Assembly: GCA_946122785.1 (NCBI GenBank)
Contig: CAMGYJ010000011.1
Location: 6,882,001-6,946,000, forward strand
DNA length: 64,000 bases
DNA from: Linum tenue
Taxonomy: Eukaryota > Streptophyta > Magnoliopsida > Malpighiales > Linaceae
Reading direction: 5' to 3'
Below, piece by piece: positions 23,530-33,219 of the stretch; positions within the stretch are counted from its first letter, which is position 1, and the number at the start of each line of letters is the position of its first letter. The notes under the pieces are model-generated. The model saw only the letters and a program-made list of their open reading frames with translations, was not told the origin of the DNA and did not search any database. Both the position numbers and the translations under genes were made by a program.

Positions 23530-24443
23530 TGCTAGTTGGATAACAAGTGCTAGTGATAATAAATCTACAACAGGCGAATTTTTACACTAGGTGATGAAGT
23601 TGTTTCTTAGTTTCGAAGAAACAAACGTGTATTGCACACTCTTCACTATGAGATAGTGAGGCTACTTTGTCTAGGCTACTTTGTTAGATATATAGTTGTA
23701 GCCACAACTGATGCCAACCATTTCTGTCTTTTGTGATAGTGAGGCTACTTTGTCTAGAGCTTATAACAAGATTTACAATGGTAAGTCTAGAAATGTTAGC
23801 CTAAGACATGAATATGTTAGACATTTGATTACTAATGTAATCATTTCTATTGTGTATGTAAGATCAATCAAAATTTTGGCAGATCCTCTTACCAAGGGAT
23901 TGCCAAGAGGAATGATCTATGAGACATCCTAAGAGATGGGATTGAGACCTTTTGTGTAGTTAGAAATAATGGGAACCCAACCTTTTCTTTAGGTATTCAC
24001 TAATTAAAAGGTTTAATGTGGTAATAACAAGTTACTCTAACTGAGGTACTAATTTATTGTACAAGTAAATTAGTCCGAAGAAGGGTGAGTTATAGAACTT
24101 TTAATGAATTCATTTGGAATGTCATCTATGTGAGCATTAAGAGTGGTGCCGCTCTAACAAAAGTAGAGGTCAACTTTTGTGTATGCTCATGAAACAGGAT
24201 CATCACATGGCCATAATAGTGCTACCCTTGTTGGTGGTTGTGGTTTAGAGAAGAGACAAGTACGTGTATGGCATCTTCGGTTATAACTTTGGATCGTGAC
24301 TCCTAGGCTTAAGCCTGTCACTGATTCTCTATCAACTTTGAGTTGCTTACACTAGGTAAAGGTTCAAATAAAAAAGATACCTTTATGTATGAATTACTTG
24401 TTCGAGGCAGGTATTCTCAACTCTTGTTGACTAAGTGGGCGAT
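23530..24443 (+). pseudogene. Copia retrotransposon 3' remnant (RNase H end of pol)
   Basis: Plus-strand islands match the Copia RNase H domain. WITSASDNKSTTGEF near 23538 is followed by a stop. From 23711 the open stretch SVFCDSEATLSRAYNKIYNG ... SLRHEYVRHLI ... LADPLTKGLPRGM runs to 23932. Integrase, reverse transcriptase and gag are absent. The tail up to the purine-rich AAGTGGGCGAT at 24433-24443 is the normal spacer and polypurine tract before a 3' LTR. Confidence 0.8.
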
Positions 24444-24900
24444 TGTTAGAGTTAGTCAATAGAGTTGTAATACCATATTGATGGGAGAAGGAAAATATAA
24501 GAATTGAGTCTTTTGGTGGTTTAATTAATTAATTTTTATATTAATTAATTAACGTTTGAATATTGTGAAAAGAGATATCATTTCAGAAATGTAACTTCTC
24601 TTTTTCTCTGAAAGGATGTGTCTTTACGGGAAAGGTAACTACCTTTTTTTTGTGAAAGGATGTGTCCTTTCGGGAAAGTTAATTACCTTTTTTGTATGAA
24701 AGGATGTGTCTCTTCTGAAGGTAACTTACAATTTTCACAAGTATAAATAGAGGACTGTCATAACTCATTTTAAAATGAACGTGAGATTACTTCTTCTTCC
24801 CGTTTTCCTTCTCTAGTTCATAAACAAAAAATTCTGCAAGATTGCTGCTTCCAGACTTTGAATTGAAGGGACTCCTGGGGGTGGTTTGCTCGAGCCTACC
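24444..24900 (+). mobile_element. 3' LTR of the decayed Copia element
   Basis: It starts TGTTAGAGTTAG directly after the polypurine tract. It holds three tandem copies of a GAAAGGATGTGTC-type unit (24612-24725), a TATA-like AAGTATAAATAGAGG at 24739, and then a transcript-leader-like region. The right boundary is unresolved, between about 24,900 and 24,960, where it meets the F-box pseudogene. No 5' LTR was found. Confidence 0.6.
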
Positions 24901-24959
24901 AGCAATTTTGTAGTGGGGGCAAATAACACTCTAAGGAGAGTGATCTAATCACGCCTTCA

Positions 24960-25737
24960 ATTGATTCTTTCCTACTAGTTCCTGACAAACCCCCATTGCA
25001 GGAGCACACATTTTTACTGGGGAGTTTCTGATAACCATGGAAAACAAGAGCCTCCTTCTCCAGTTTAACACCCGCCGCCTTCTGCTGAGATATACGCACC
25101 ACCCAGAATCGATACTCTGAATAAACGAATGCTTGCCCATCTTCGAGATCAAGATTACAACTCGGATCATTACCAGTACTACTACTACTGCTGCTACTGC
25201 TACGGGGTTCATAAACTAACCTTGTAACCAGCGCTCCATAACCCATCAACTTCTTAGGAGCTAGAGGAAGGGCTACCCATTGCTTCGAGAACGGATTGCA
25301 GACCACGTATGTTCTGCCTAGCTTGATGTACTTCTTATCCGGAAACCCGAGATACGAGATAATTGTTTCGCCATGAAGTCACATAAGAGCAAGTCCTTGA
25401 TGCAATCCAAGACTTTGAACACAGGCTCTGACTCTTTCAGACATGGGCGGGATGAAGCTCATCGTCAAGACGGATTGTTGTTGCAGGTCGTCCGTGTGAA
25501 CAAGTGGTTGTTGGACGACGTTGCTCCTGCTCTGATGATGAGAAACGAAACGACGATTGAAGCAAGGGTTGGAGATCAGAGAGTTCCACAACTTGGAGAC
25601 GGGCTTACAGCGGCAGGGGATCTCGGGTTCGGGAGGCGGATCAGAATCCCGGCGAGGAGGTCGTCTCCGAGTTTGCTGACCGGGGAAGGGTTTGTTTCTG
25701 AACAACTTCGATGTCGTCGATTCGTACGGTGTGCCAT
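24960..25737 (-). pseudogene. F-box protein pseudogene
   Basis: From ATG 25737 the minus strand encodes SKLGDDLLAGILIRLPNP, the F-box motif that binds SKP1 in SCF ubiquitin ligases. The frame then shifts near 25610-25625 into CRCKPVSKLWNSLISNP, shifts again within 25370-25430 (LDCIKDLLLCDF) and once more before GFPDKKYIKLGR and VVCNPFSKQWVALPLAP, the F-box-associated region. A Ser run encoded by AGT/AGC repeats lies near 25195. The 3' end is lost where Copia LTR sequence begins. At least three frameshifts and a truncation make it non-functional. Confidence 0.8.
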
Positions 25738-25782
25738 GGCGGCAACGGCGAATCCAGAACACAGTAGAGCACTGGGCCGCAT

Positions 25783-26442
25783 TTCAATATAATATTATAT
25801 ACCGTAAACAAAAATAATCAATATTTTTAAATTTTAGTATTTCAAATAAAAAAATAATTACCAAATTACCAAAGATAACATACAAGTGACTAATATTTTG
25901 ATGCGTTACAAAAGATTTAGCTAATATTTTGTATTTCGAAAGGTTTGGCTAATAATTTGGAGAGTCTAAAAGGTTTGACTAATAAATTGTATTTACTCAA
26001 AATTAGTTTTCACATATTTCATTGCTTAAAATGTTCTCTCCATGGTAGTCGCTGAAACGGGCAAGGTCAAGACTAGACGAATCAACCCACAAATCAATTT
26101 GTTTAGAGGGTTTTCTTATTTCAATGAAACTTTATATACTCTTTTACATTTTAGACTTTTAGGTTTTATTGTTTTTTTTCAAATGAAAATCATTCGGGCT
26201 AGAAAGAAAACGAAGAGTCGGGTTGGCCTAGCCCTAGATCCGCCGATGCCTGGCGGCGAAGGGAACTACAACAACGAGAGGGGGGAAGAAAGAAAGCGAA
26301 GAGTTCAGGGGAGACTTCAGGCGAAGGGAACTACAACGCTGAGTCGGGGAACTTCAGGGAGACTGCAGGTTCAGGAGTTGGGGTTTTGAAGGAGAGAGAA
26401 TGTTTCCTGTCGAACGGATGGAATTAATATAGGGGTTTGTTT
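25783..26442. other. intergenic, nothing recognised
   Basis: AT-rich, with a GC-richer stretch at 26215-26390 containing a short direct repeat (GCGAAGGGAACTACAAC twice). No supported gene. Confidence 0.5.
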
Positions 26443-26939
26443 TAATTTTTAGGGTTAGGCCCGACTATACACAAATAACTAATTCTGTCTCGTAGTTTCA
26501 GAAATTGGTATTCTGACTTCAACCAGGCATCATATATACTCGATTGGCCGGACGCGTAGTTTGACCGTCTGGTCAACACCGTTGACTAACGGTTAACAAT
26601 CCAGCTCACTGCCATGTCATCACCAAAATTATAAAAAAGTACAAATTATTTCTTATTTCCTTTATCTAATAAGATATAAATAATGGTAAAAAATAATAAA
26701 TCAAACAAAATTAAGAAAATAAGAAAGTAATTTGAATGTTTATATTTTTTTTATTTTGGTGATGACATGGCGGTGAGCTGGACCGTTGACCATCCAAATT
26801 GATGATCAAACCACACATCCGGCCAATTGAATCTATATGGTGTAAAATTGAGGCTAGGATAGCAATTTCTGAAATCACGGACCAAAGTTGATTATTTGAG
26901 TACAGTTCGGGTCATATTAAGGTATTAACCTAATTTTTA
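26443..26939. mobile_element. Mutator-type MITE, 479 bp, 9-bp target duplication
   Basis: The element 26452-26930 begins GGGTTAGGCCCGAC and ends, read in reverse, GGTTAATACCTTAATATGAC. The arms pair imperfectly over about 180 bp, including the block GAGCTGGACCGTTGACC / GTTAACAATCCAGCTC next to CATGTCATCACCAAAAT. Perfect 9-bp flanking repeats TAATTTTTA lie at 26443-26451 and 26931-26939. No coding capacity. Confidence 0.85.
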
Positions 26940-27390
26940 ATTAATTTGGGATACAAAATAATTAAAACAAAATGAGGGATAATTGGGTAATTTTCAACTC
27001 ATTTAACGGCCACTTAATAGATAATTAGATGAAAGGGTAAAATTGTTAAGTTTTAATAATAGAATGATATGTTTGTGAAAAAATTTAGTAGAAGGGTACG
27101 TTTGTTGATTTGCAAAAATTGAGAGGTACAAAATACTATTATCCAATTGTAGGGTTAATGCCAAGTTTGGTCACTGGGTTTACTAAAATGCGTCATGTTT
27201 AGTCACTGGAAAAAATTAATATAAATTTTGATCACTCAAATTTTTAAAACGGTCCACGTTTAGTCACTCTCTGTTAACTCTATCTGATGTGACAGTCAAC
27301 CTTAATAGTTGACCGTTAAATATCTGACGAGGCAATTAGAAAATTAATAAAAAAATAAATTTAATTCTATTAATATTTCCACATCATTAA

Positions 27391-28635
27391 AATAATAAAC
27401 TAAAATGTATTCTTACCCCCCATATTGTTTCGCAGGTTACACTACATCCTATCCCGATGGAGCTGGAAGATGATGTCCGAGTCTGGCGTTTGTCTCAGTC
27501 TGGCGGCTTTACATTGAAGACGGCGTACGAACTGCTAGACAGTGAAGTTGGAAGCAGCGATAGACACCCATTCTGGCGCACGATTTGGAAAACTCCTACG
27601 ATGCAGCGCGTCCGATCGTTCATGTGGCTGATGGTTCATGACAGGTTGCTGACTAATGCGGAGCGCCACCGACGACACCTGACGGAAGATAGCAGCTGCA
27701 AGATTTGCGGCGGACCCAGCGAGACTGCCATGCACGTCGTGCGAGAATGCCCATTTGCGAGAGCAGTGTGGGCGGACTTACTGGATGGCGAGCCCGACAA
27801 CAGATTTTTCGAGCCGGATATGAAGCGATGGTCTCTTTACTACCTTTCTAGTCGTAGTAATGTGGTTGACCCTACCTTGTTTGCAGGTACGTGTTGGCTA
27901 CTGTGGAAAAATCGGAATAGCCTCCTATTCGAAGGCGAGCAGAAGACCCATGTACAAATTCAGTTTGACGCAAAGCAGCTCAAGCATCGGATTCACAACG
28001 CCTTTGATCAGGAGTCGCGCATTTTCGGAGCCGGGGGACTCCGGGAACGCCGCCTCATTAGCTGGCAACCACCGCAAGTGGGTTGGCTATGTGTGAATAC
28101 CGATGGCTTGGTTATACAGGCAAACGAGAGCACAACTTGTGGAGGAATCGTGCGAGGGGACGATGGTCGCTTCGTTAAAGCGTTTTCAGCGAACCTTGGA
28201 GGGGGTTCTATTACCCGAGCAGAGCTGGCTGGAATTGTGCATGGGTTGAAGCTCGCCTGGGAAGAAGGGGCTAGGAAGGTGATTCTTCAGACAGACTCCA
28301 ACACGGCAGTCACTCTGATTACTTCTGCAACGACCAACCACCCACATTATACGACTGTTGCTGAGATTCGTCGCTGGTTAGAGAGACCTTGGCAGGTTAA
28401 GATTGAACATGTATATCGTGAGGCGAACTTTGTTGCTGATTATTTAGCCTCTCTGGGGCATTCCCTTGCTGTAGGGATGCATGTCTTTGATGTTCCTAGT
28501 ACTATGTTGCTGTAGTGGCTGTACTTTGATCGGATTGGGGTTCAAACACTCCGGTTGGTTTAATGCATAAAGGTTGGGGCGCCCTTTAAGCGCCCTGTTC
28601 TCGACAAAAAAATAATAATAATAATAAACTAAAAT
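27391..28635 (+). mobile_element. 5'-truncated LINE nested in the MULE
   Basis: The LINE body 27407-28619 ends in an A-run grading into (AAT)n. It is flanked by 16-bp direct repeats AATAATAAACTAAAAT at 27391-27406 and 28620-28635. One of these lies inside the left arm of the MULE, so the LINE inserted after the MULE formed. Confidence 0.85.
27409..28515 (+). pseudogene. 3' part of LINE ORF2 (zinc finger and RNase H), frame open but truncated
   Basis: The frame is open from the truncation point to the stop at 28515. The first Met is at 27457, giving 352 codons. It encodes the C-terminal part of a plant L1-type ORF2 protein. A reverse-transcriptase-associated zinc finger (CKICGG...HVVRECPFARAVW) is followed by an RNase H domain with its acidic residues in place (VNTDG, RAELAG, LQTDS, NFVADYLASLG). 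RNase H removes the RNA strand during reverse transcription. Endonuclease and reverse transcriptase are missing, so it is a dead-on-arrival copy, although the RNase H unit itself looks undamaged. Confidence 0.85.
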
Positions 28636-28639
28636 AAAT

Positions 28640-28860
28640 AAAACCCTCCGGCCTTTCTTTCCACCTTTCTTCGCGACGGCGGCAGCTAGATGAGGCGAAA
28701 GCATTCCGCCGTCGGCGGCGTTCGATCATACCACCATTTCCCATCATTGGCGTGGGCTTATTGAGAGGAACGACGTCCATCTCGTCATCAAATTCGTCAT
28801 CATCAAAATCATCCTCATCGTCATAATCGGCAGCGAACTTGACCGACTTCTGCTGCTACT
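28640..28860 (-). pseudogene. captured gene fragment, possibly from a heavy-metal-associated isoprenylated protein
   Basis: On the minus strand a frame reads SVKFAADYDDEDDF, a run of Asp/Glu, then MDVVPLNKPTPMMGNGGM. The acidic run followed by PLNKxxPMMGxGG resembles the linker of HIPP-type metal-binding proteins. No metal-binding domain or CaaX end is present. It lies inside the 2.6-kb MULE. The family name is tentative. Confidence 0.35.
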
Positions 28861-29779
28861 AAAGGTGGGGAGGCATATTCTGCGGTTGATTCGGCTCTGC
28901 CAGCTGCGGCAGAGGACGGAGAGCGGGGGCAGAGAGAGGGACCGGGAAGCAATGGAAGCATTTTGAGAGATGAAATGAAAAAATAAAAAAATGAAACCAA
29001 ATTGATGTCCCCTAATCCGGTAAAATCCCTAATCGACAATTCGAACAAGAGTCCAACCTCGCCGCTCCTCTTCTCCAGCAAAGCATCCCAGGGTTGCAGT
29101 CTAATCCCCAACCCCCGCCGCTCCTCTTATCCTGCGCACCCCTGCCTCTGGCGACCGACGAGAAGGATAAGATCGAGAACGTGGCAGAGTCTCCCTCCCC
29201 TGGTTCGACTGTCCTTCGTCGTCGACCCACCCACCAGAAACCTCAGCGATTCGGTACTTCTTTCTACTGGTACTTCGACTTCAGTCCTTGCGTGGCTTCT
29301 CTATTCATTTCGTCGTAATGGTTTGGAGACGGTGGAGGCGAGGGGGACGGAGTGGGAGATGGGATTGTCGTGCCCCGATGACCTACCCCCCTTATCTCAT
29401 CATCTGATTTCGCCGGAGCTAGTAGTGGCCTTCAATATCTCGCCTGAGCCGTGCCGGATGCAGGTGGACGTCAAGTTGTCAACCGAGGGTGACACTCTTA
29501 AATCTGTGCAGGTGCGGCAGCAGCGGAAGGATTTTTTTATTTATTTTAGTTTACTATTTCAATGATGTGGAAATATTAAAAAAGAATTAAATTTATTTTT
29601 TATTAATTTTTTAATGGCCACGTCAGACATTTAACGGTCAACTGTTAAGTTTGACTGCCACATCAGATAGAGTTAACGGAGAGTGACTAAACGTGGACCG
29701 TTTTAAGAATTTGAGTGTCCAAAATTGATATTAATTTTTTCCAGTGACTAAACATGACTAATTTTACCCTCCAATTGTA

Positions 29780-30335
29780 TATATAGTTTCATTACATCTT
29801 GTACTCAAATTAAAATTGTAACTTACTCTAAAAATGAAGTCTTTCGGAACTCCAACATCGACTTAAAATTGTCACATTACTCTCTAGCAATCATAGTAAT
29901 TGTTTCTAAATTTCAACACTTATCATAAAGTCACATCCGTAATAAATAAATAAAATTAACTATCATCCACATATTGAACCAAAGAATAGATATGACATTC
30001 ACCAACTCGAAGGATTTTTTAAAGAATTTTCATCATATCTCATAATCCGGTACCAAACAACCATAATTCATAGAATCGCTTTCACGTCTTTCTAAAATTG
30101 CAGTCATGGTTAATTTTTCTGAGAGGCAAAATACTAACCTGAAGTTTTTATATAATTTCATCCACATATAACTAAAAATACATTTTAACCAACATATTTA
30201 TTCTGTTTACGTAAAAGTGGTTAGACATCAACTGCATTTTTTATAATCTGAATGCATTAGTTCTATTCAGCTTATTTTAGCGGGAGATCATTTACCCGAG
30301 CTCAGGATTTCACTTCTATGGGAGTTTAATAACAG
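29780..30335. other. intergenic, 3' side of the epimerase gene
   Basis: AT-rich, no other feature seen. The last part before 30336 is probably the 3' untranslated region of the minus-strand gene. Confidence 0.5.
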
Positions 30336-32387
30336 TCAGTACTTAATCACCCCCAAGCTCTTCAGCCAGGGAAGCACCTCCAGTAATCCGTCCTTCAAGC
30401 TTCGAGGATTGTAACCCAGATCGTTTCTTGCCTTTTCACAGGAATATGCCCATTGGTGTCTCAGAACACGCACAGTCTGCAGAAAACAGAACAAAGGAAC
30501 AGACATTAGAACAGGTTCAAAACGTTATTTGAAGTAGGCATTACAAGGCTGCTGGCATCATACCGGGGGGCTGATTAGAGGCAGCTTTCCTGTGATCCGA
30601 GAGACCAGAACCGACACCCATCCATAGACTTCGATGGCCCATAGAGGAATGTTTATCTTTGGCTTGCTTGTTCCTGTGATGACTGCAGCCATATCGAAAA
30701 CTTGCTTGAACGATGCATTTTCTCCCGTTAGCAAGTATCTTTCGCCAAGCTGGCCTTTCTCCATTGCTGCTATGTGACCTTGCACTACATCATCAACGTG
30801 ACTGAAAGAACATCTATCTTGCCCAGAACCTATGTATCCAGGTAAACGCCCCTGGAAGCGCTCAATAAGCTGAAACAGAAATGTTTGCCAGGTTCAGAAA
30901 CGAAAAGGTATACCATAAACTGAATCATCGACTGATCCTGATTTGCTCATCGACACAAGTGCATGTAATTTGATCCACACCATTCTAGTGCATGCTAAAT
31001 ACACGAGAACACCTTCAATTTTATTAAGGGGTTTAGTTCATTGATTGTGGCCTCCAAGGGAGGAAATGTCCACAGAAATAACCTTGGCAGCATACCACCC
31101 ATTCATACGAGCTCTTCGACTTAGTTCTTCCTCAGAAGAGGATGTTCTTGACTAGTAGAGAAACTCAGAAGAGGCGGCATTGACATTCATTGACTATGCT
31201 AGACCACATTGACTAGGCTAAACAACATTGCCAGTTGACTCCAATTTGATTCGAGCCACTCTAATACTTGCTAAATATAGGAGAAAAGCTTCAGTTTTAC
31301 TAAGGGGTTTGGATGCTGGATTGTGGCCTCCAAGGGAGGAAATGTCCACAGAAATCACATTGGCCATCATTCTCAAATCAATTGTCCCAGCATGCCATTG
31401 CCACCCATCCATACCTAGCTCTAATTTGGATTCGACTTAGTTCTTCTACAGAAAAGGATGTTCTTGACTAGCAGAGAGCCTCAGAAGAGGCGGCATTGAC
31501 ATACATTGACTAGGCTAGACCACATTTCCAGTTGAATCCAATTTCAATTCCAAACCCTAATTTCACGCAAATTCTAACCGCAACGTACTAATCACCACAG
31601 GAATTCAGCTACCAGAACTTACCAATCTAGCCACGACATTGCCCGTAGTGAGCTTTCCGGGGCCATACACCACACCGGGATAGCACAAGACAATCGGGAC
31701 ACCGTCGGAAGCAGCCTTCAAAGCAACCTTATCCGCGGCGGCTTTCGATCTCTCATACTCGGTGCAGAAGAATTCCTCGGGATGGCGCTGCAAAAAAAAT
31801 CGCAAACAACAAATTCAAAATCAGGAACGCGTCGAATTGAAATCGGACGGAGAGAAGGAAGATCGAGTGGACACGAACCGCTTCCGATTCAATTCAACTA
31901 CCTGGTTCTCATCCGCTGTATGACCGTCGGTCGGCCCGAGAGCGAAGAACGACGACGTGTAGATGATCCTCTGCACCGATTCTGTTTCTCCGGCAACTCG
32001 CAGCACATTCTTCAATCCTTCTACGTTGACCTACTGAGAAATCATCAGGAAATTCACAATTACCAGTGCCAATCGCAATGTTTTTGTTATCGAGTTCAGA
32101 GTTCAACGGAACCTCACCGAGAAGAACTTGGACGGATCCGGGAGCCACGGCTCAACGACGGCGGCGGCGTGGAAGATGACGGTACAGCCGCTGAAGGCGT
32201 CAACGAGCGAGCGGTAATCAGTGACATCACCGTAGGCGAATTCGAAGTCAACACCGGCGGGATCGGGGAGGGAGGAAAGGTCGCTGGTGCGACGGACCAA
32301 GGCGCGGACGGAGTGGCCTCGTCGCAGAAGGACGTGGCAGAGCCGGCCGCCGAGGTAACCAGAGGCGCCGGTGACGAGTACCTTCAT
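30336..32387 (-). CDS. NAD(P)-dependent epimerase/dehydrogenase, farnesol-dehydrogenase-like
   Basis: Five exons join in frame to 336 codons: 32387-32118, 32030-31902, 31787-31623, 30869-30564 and 30476-30336, all GT-AG. The protein is an extended short-chain dehydrogenase. A Rossmann GxxGxxG (VTGASGYLGG) sits at the N-terminus and the YxxxK catalytic pair (EYERSK) lies after TSSFFALGPTDG. YPGVVYGPGK and a SFSHVDDV region follow. Length and motifs fit the dihydroflavonol-reductase-like group that includes plant NAD-dependent farnesol dehydrogenase, which oxidises farnesol to farnesal. The actual substrate here is inferred only from family resemblance. ATG 32387 is chosen because the Rossmann strand starts there. 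An in-frame ATG at 32474 would add 29 residues. A hydrophobic stretch (INIPLWAIEVYGWVSVLVS) near the C-terminus may associate with membrane. No lesions are seen and it should be functional. Confidence 0.9.
30960..31560. repeat. tandem duplication of about 290 bp inside intron 4
   Basis: Two adjacent diverged copies share ATTGTGGCCTCCAAGGGAGG followed by AAATGTCCACAGAAAT, and also GGATGTTCTTGACTAG and AGAAGAGGCGGCATTGACAT. They lie at about 30960-31245 and 31246-31540 within the third-to-fourth exon interval of the epimerase gene. Confidence 0.85.
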
Positions 32388-33219
32388 TATATAGGGCCGG
32401 GTGGGCGGCGGCTTAGCTAGTCGGTCGTAGTCGTCGGGGCCGAAAAGAAACAGAGAGCTCTTTCCACGTTCCACTTTCCAATTCCGATTGCGCCCGGTCC
32501 CGAGTCGTCGATTTCGTTTTCAAGAAGAAAAAAGGTTGGTGAAATGTCGAATTGGCTCCCTTATTTTCTCTAGTTTTATCAATTTGGTACTAATTTTCGT
32601 TACTGTATCAATCCCAAAAGGGTTATAAGATGAAATTGCCCTGTAATTCGAAAGTAAGCTACTGTTAACTATTCGAGAGCTTCAAAGCTCTTTATAAGAA
32701 TGGTTACCGTACTTTGTATCGAGAACGGTGACAGTCATACTGAAAATTCAAACTAAAGATGCATGCTTATACAGTAACAGAACAAGGTGTTGCATAGAAT
32801 AGAAGCAGTAGCAAGTTTGTGGAAAATTGTTACATATAGAATCATGAAATAAACTGCAGTTTACTTTAACCAGCACCAGCAGATGCCAGACTTTTCACTG
32901 TCTCTTAGGCTAGTTTATTCTCACCAGGAAATGGCTTTCAGACACCATCAGTTTATTCTGATCAAGTCCGATCTCATGAAAACAACTCTCTACGCCAGTT
33001 TTCTTTCTCTACTGTACACAGGAGACCTGCTCAAGCAAACAGCAGGCACCAATCTATAAACAGGCATAAATATTCTCAACACCCTGGGCTCCCTGGGTAC
33101 TTATTCCTCCTCTGGATTCATGCCAGTTCTGGATTACAGCTATACCTCTCCCTTCACAACATGGTACAGCAAGTCAGCAACTGCTCATTGTTAGCCATCA
33201 TTTGTTTTTTTTAGTAGGC
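32388..33219. other. spacer between two minus-strand genes
   Basis: Contains the 5' flank of the epimerase gene and the likely 3' untranslated region of the DUF829 gene. No other gene or repeat seen. Confidence 0.5.

Larger units (their letters stand above)
27142..29779. mobile_element. Mutator-like element, 2.6 kb, with nested LINE
   Basis: The element 27152-29769 starts GGGTTAATGCCAAGTTTGG and its other end, read in reverse, starts GGGTAAAATTAGTCATG. The arms pair over about 240 bp, sharing GTTTAGTCACTGG and CGTTTAGTCACTCTC. Flanking 10-bp direct repeats TCCAATTGTA are perfect (27142-27151 and 29770-29779). No transposase is present. The interior holds a 5'-truncated LINE (27407-28619) and about 0.9 kb of GC-rich, gene-like sequence, probably captured host DNA. 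Its terminal repeats belong to the same family as those of the 10-kb element at 44667-54791. Confidence 0.9.

Noticed and set aside
27457..28515. RNase H-domain host gene captured by the MULE
   Set aside because: A poly(A)/AAT tail and exact 16-bp duplications show it is a truncated LINE inserted later.
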